DNA from: Lingula anatina
Lineage: Eukaryota; Brachiopoda; Lingulata; Lingulida; Lingulidae
Direction of reading: 5' to 3'
Assembly (NCBI RefSeq): GCF_001039355.2
Contig: NW_019775656.1
Span: forward strand, 9,055-54,411
DNA: 45,357 nucleotides
The translations under genes were made by a program, and so were the position numbers. This document shows positions 44,255 to 45,357 of this stretch, one piece after another. The number at the start of each line of letters is the position of its first letter. Position 1 is the stretch's first letter. A model generated the notes under the pieces. It did no database searches. It saw nothing but the letters and a program-made list of their open reading frames with translations, and was not told the origin of the DNA.

Positions 44255-45357
44255 CTGTTGAAAGACAAACAATACTCATGACCAATATTGCCATATTTTT
44301 TTTTAATCTAATAAATAGAATATATTTAAGGATCTACATGATCAGTGCAAAAATGAAACAGAAAAAGGTTAAAATAGCAACCCAGTGTGAAGTTTTGTAG
44401 TCTTGGGCATCATAACTTACAGTTACTGATGTTGAAAAACTTACAAACTGCCTATTGGACATATGAGCAATATTTCTGGTCTTTATATGAAATAAACTTC
44501 TTGGATCTATGAGGCTGTCATTTTTGAGGGATTATGAAGGGGACAGTTCCATCCATGTCTTAAGTACTATCATTTAAACACAAAACATATAAATATCTTT
44601 AAAACACACACAAAAAAAATGTACTGATGGCTTTAACAACAAAAATTTTATTGGGTGGAACAGAATTTCAGAAATTTCCACTGGGAAGCTGCTATTTTGC
44701 AACAAATATAATTTGCAGCCAAATATAATTTTTCTTGAAATTTCTTCACTTCTCCCTTGCCAAAGAATCATGATCCATAAACCCATCTTAAATGAAAACA
44801 ATAAGTAAACAGTGAACTGAAATAAAGTACAGACTTATTTAGGGTAAACCTCATGATTAGTTTAACATTGAATTATCTCATCTTTACTTATTTCAGGCAC
44901 AACTGCTATCAAAATCATGACAGTTTTCATCATAGTGAAAATTAGTGGAAAGGAAAGGAATAATTTTCCATGTTACGGGGGAAATATAGAAGCAAATGTT
45001 GAAACAAATGCTTAATAATGCAGTCATACTAAAAAGCACAATATAGCACAATACAAAGTAACTCAGCACAATGTACTTCATAAAATGACTCTGGTTGTGA
45101 GTAAACACTGGAAACAGCCATTCAAAAGAAAATAGGGCGATATCATGTGAAAGAATATATTAACATTGTTAACAGCTCACTGGCAATTTAGGTGAAGTTA
45201 AATAAATGATTTTAAAAATCAGCACTTGCAGGCATTTGCCTACCATGATAGGATTAAAATGTTGTGACAGCAGATTTTATCTAATGTGCAATACAGATGG
45301 TAAGAAATGATAATTTCCATGTTCTTGCTGTGCTAAAGTCTCCCCTCCTCCACCCCC
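44255..45357. other. GGA first visible intron, no exon found
   Basis: Upstream of the VHS exon on the minus strand. I searched for a short in-phase start exon (ATG followed by about 15-25 codons, ending one base into a codon before GTRAG) and found none that resembles a GGA N-terminus. Small open frames here lack support. The window ends in a C-rich stretch. Confidence 0.6.

Overview
The window is animal nuclear DNA: AT-rich, with GT-AG introns of roughly 0.1 to 4 kb, many microsatellites and short inverted-repeat transposon relics, and no prokaryotic gene organisation. It holds four multi-exon protein-coding genes, each rebuilt here exon by exon with matching splice phases. Motile-cilium genes, compact introns and vertebrate-like gene structures point to a ciliated invertebrate. 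A lophotrochozoan such as a mollusc is my guess; the sequence alone does not fix the phylum.

Layout from left to right. (1) Positions 443-17670, minus strand: kinesin KIF19, 18 coding exons, about 913 aa, an axonemal plus-end kinesin and depolymerase that sets cilium length. (2) Positions 19027-24915, minus strand: DNAI2, the outer-arm dynein intermediate chain 2, 13 coding exons, 595 aa, complete. (3) Positions 25475-34458, plus strand: AP5Z1, the zeta subunit of the AP-5 coat, 19 coding exons, about 814 aa, complete; it includes a GC-AG intron and a 38-nt microexon. (4) Positions 36215-44254, minus strand: a GGA-family Arf-binding clathrin adaptor, 16 coding exons in the window, with VHS, GAT, hinge and gamma-ear regions. 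Its start codon lies beyond the last visible exon and probably outside the window.

DNAI2 and KIF19 sit head-to-tail on the same strand, as I recall they do on human 17q25.1, which suggests old linkage of two motile-cilium genes. DNAI2 and AP5Z1 are divergent: their start codons are about 560 bp apart, and the interval carries YY1-like, RFX X-box-like and NRF1-like words within 40 bp. AP5Z1 and GGA are convergent, with opposing poly(A) signals only about 30 bp apart. Both act in Golgi-endosome sorting.

The rest is introns, UTRs and repeats. The most interesting non-genic structure is a set of at least nine non-autonomous inverted-repeat elements. Three are copies of one roughly 215-bp family, two of them with TTA target duplications. 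One hAT-like element was inserted within six bases of a KIF19 splice donor, and another element lies 18 bp from a GGA splice acceptor. I found no wholly new biological system. The best leads are these splice-site insertions, a putative 53-nt poison exon in AP5Z1, and the regulatory architecture.
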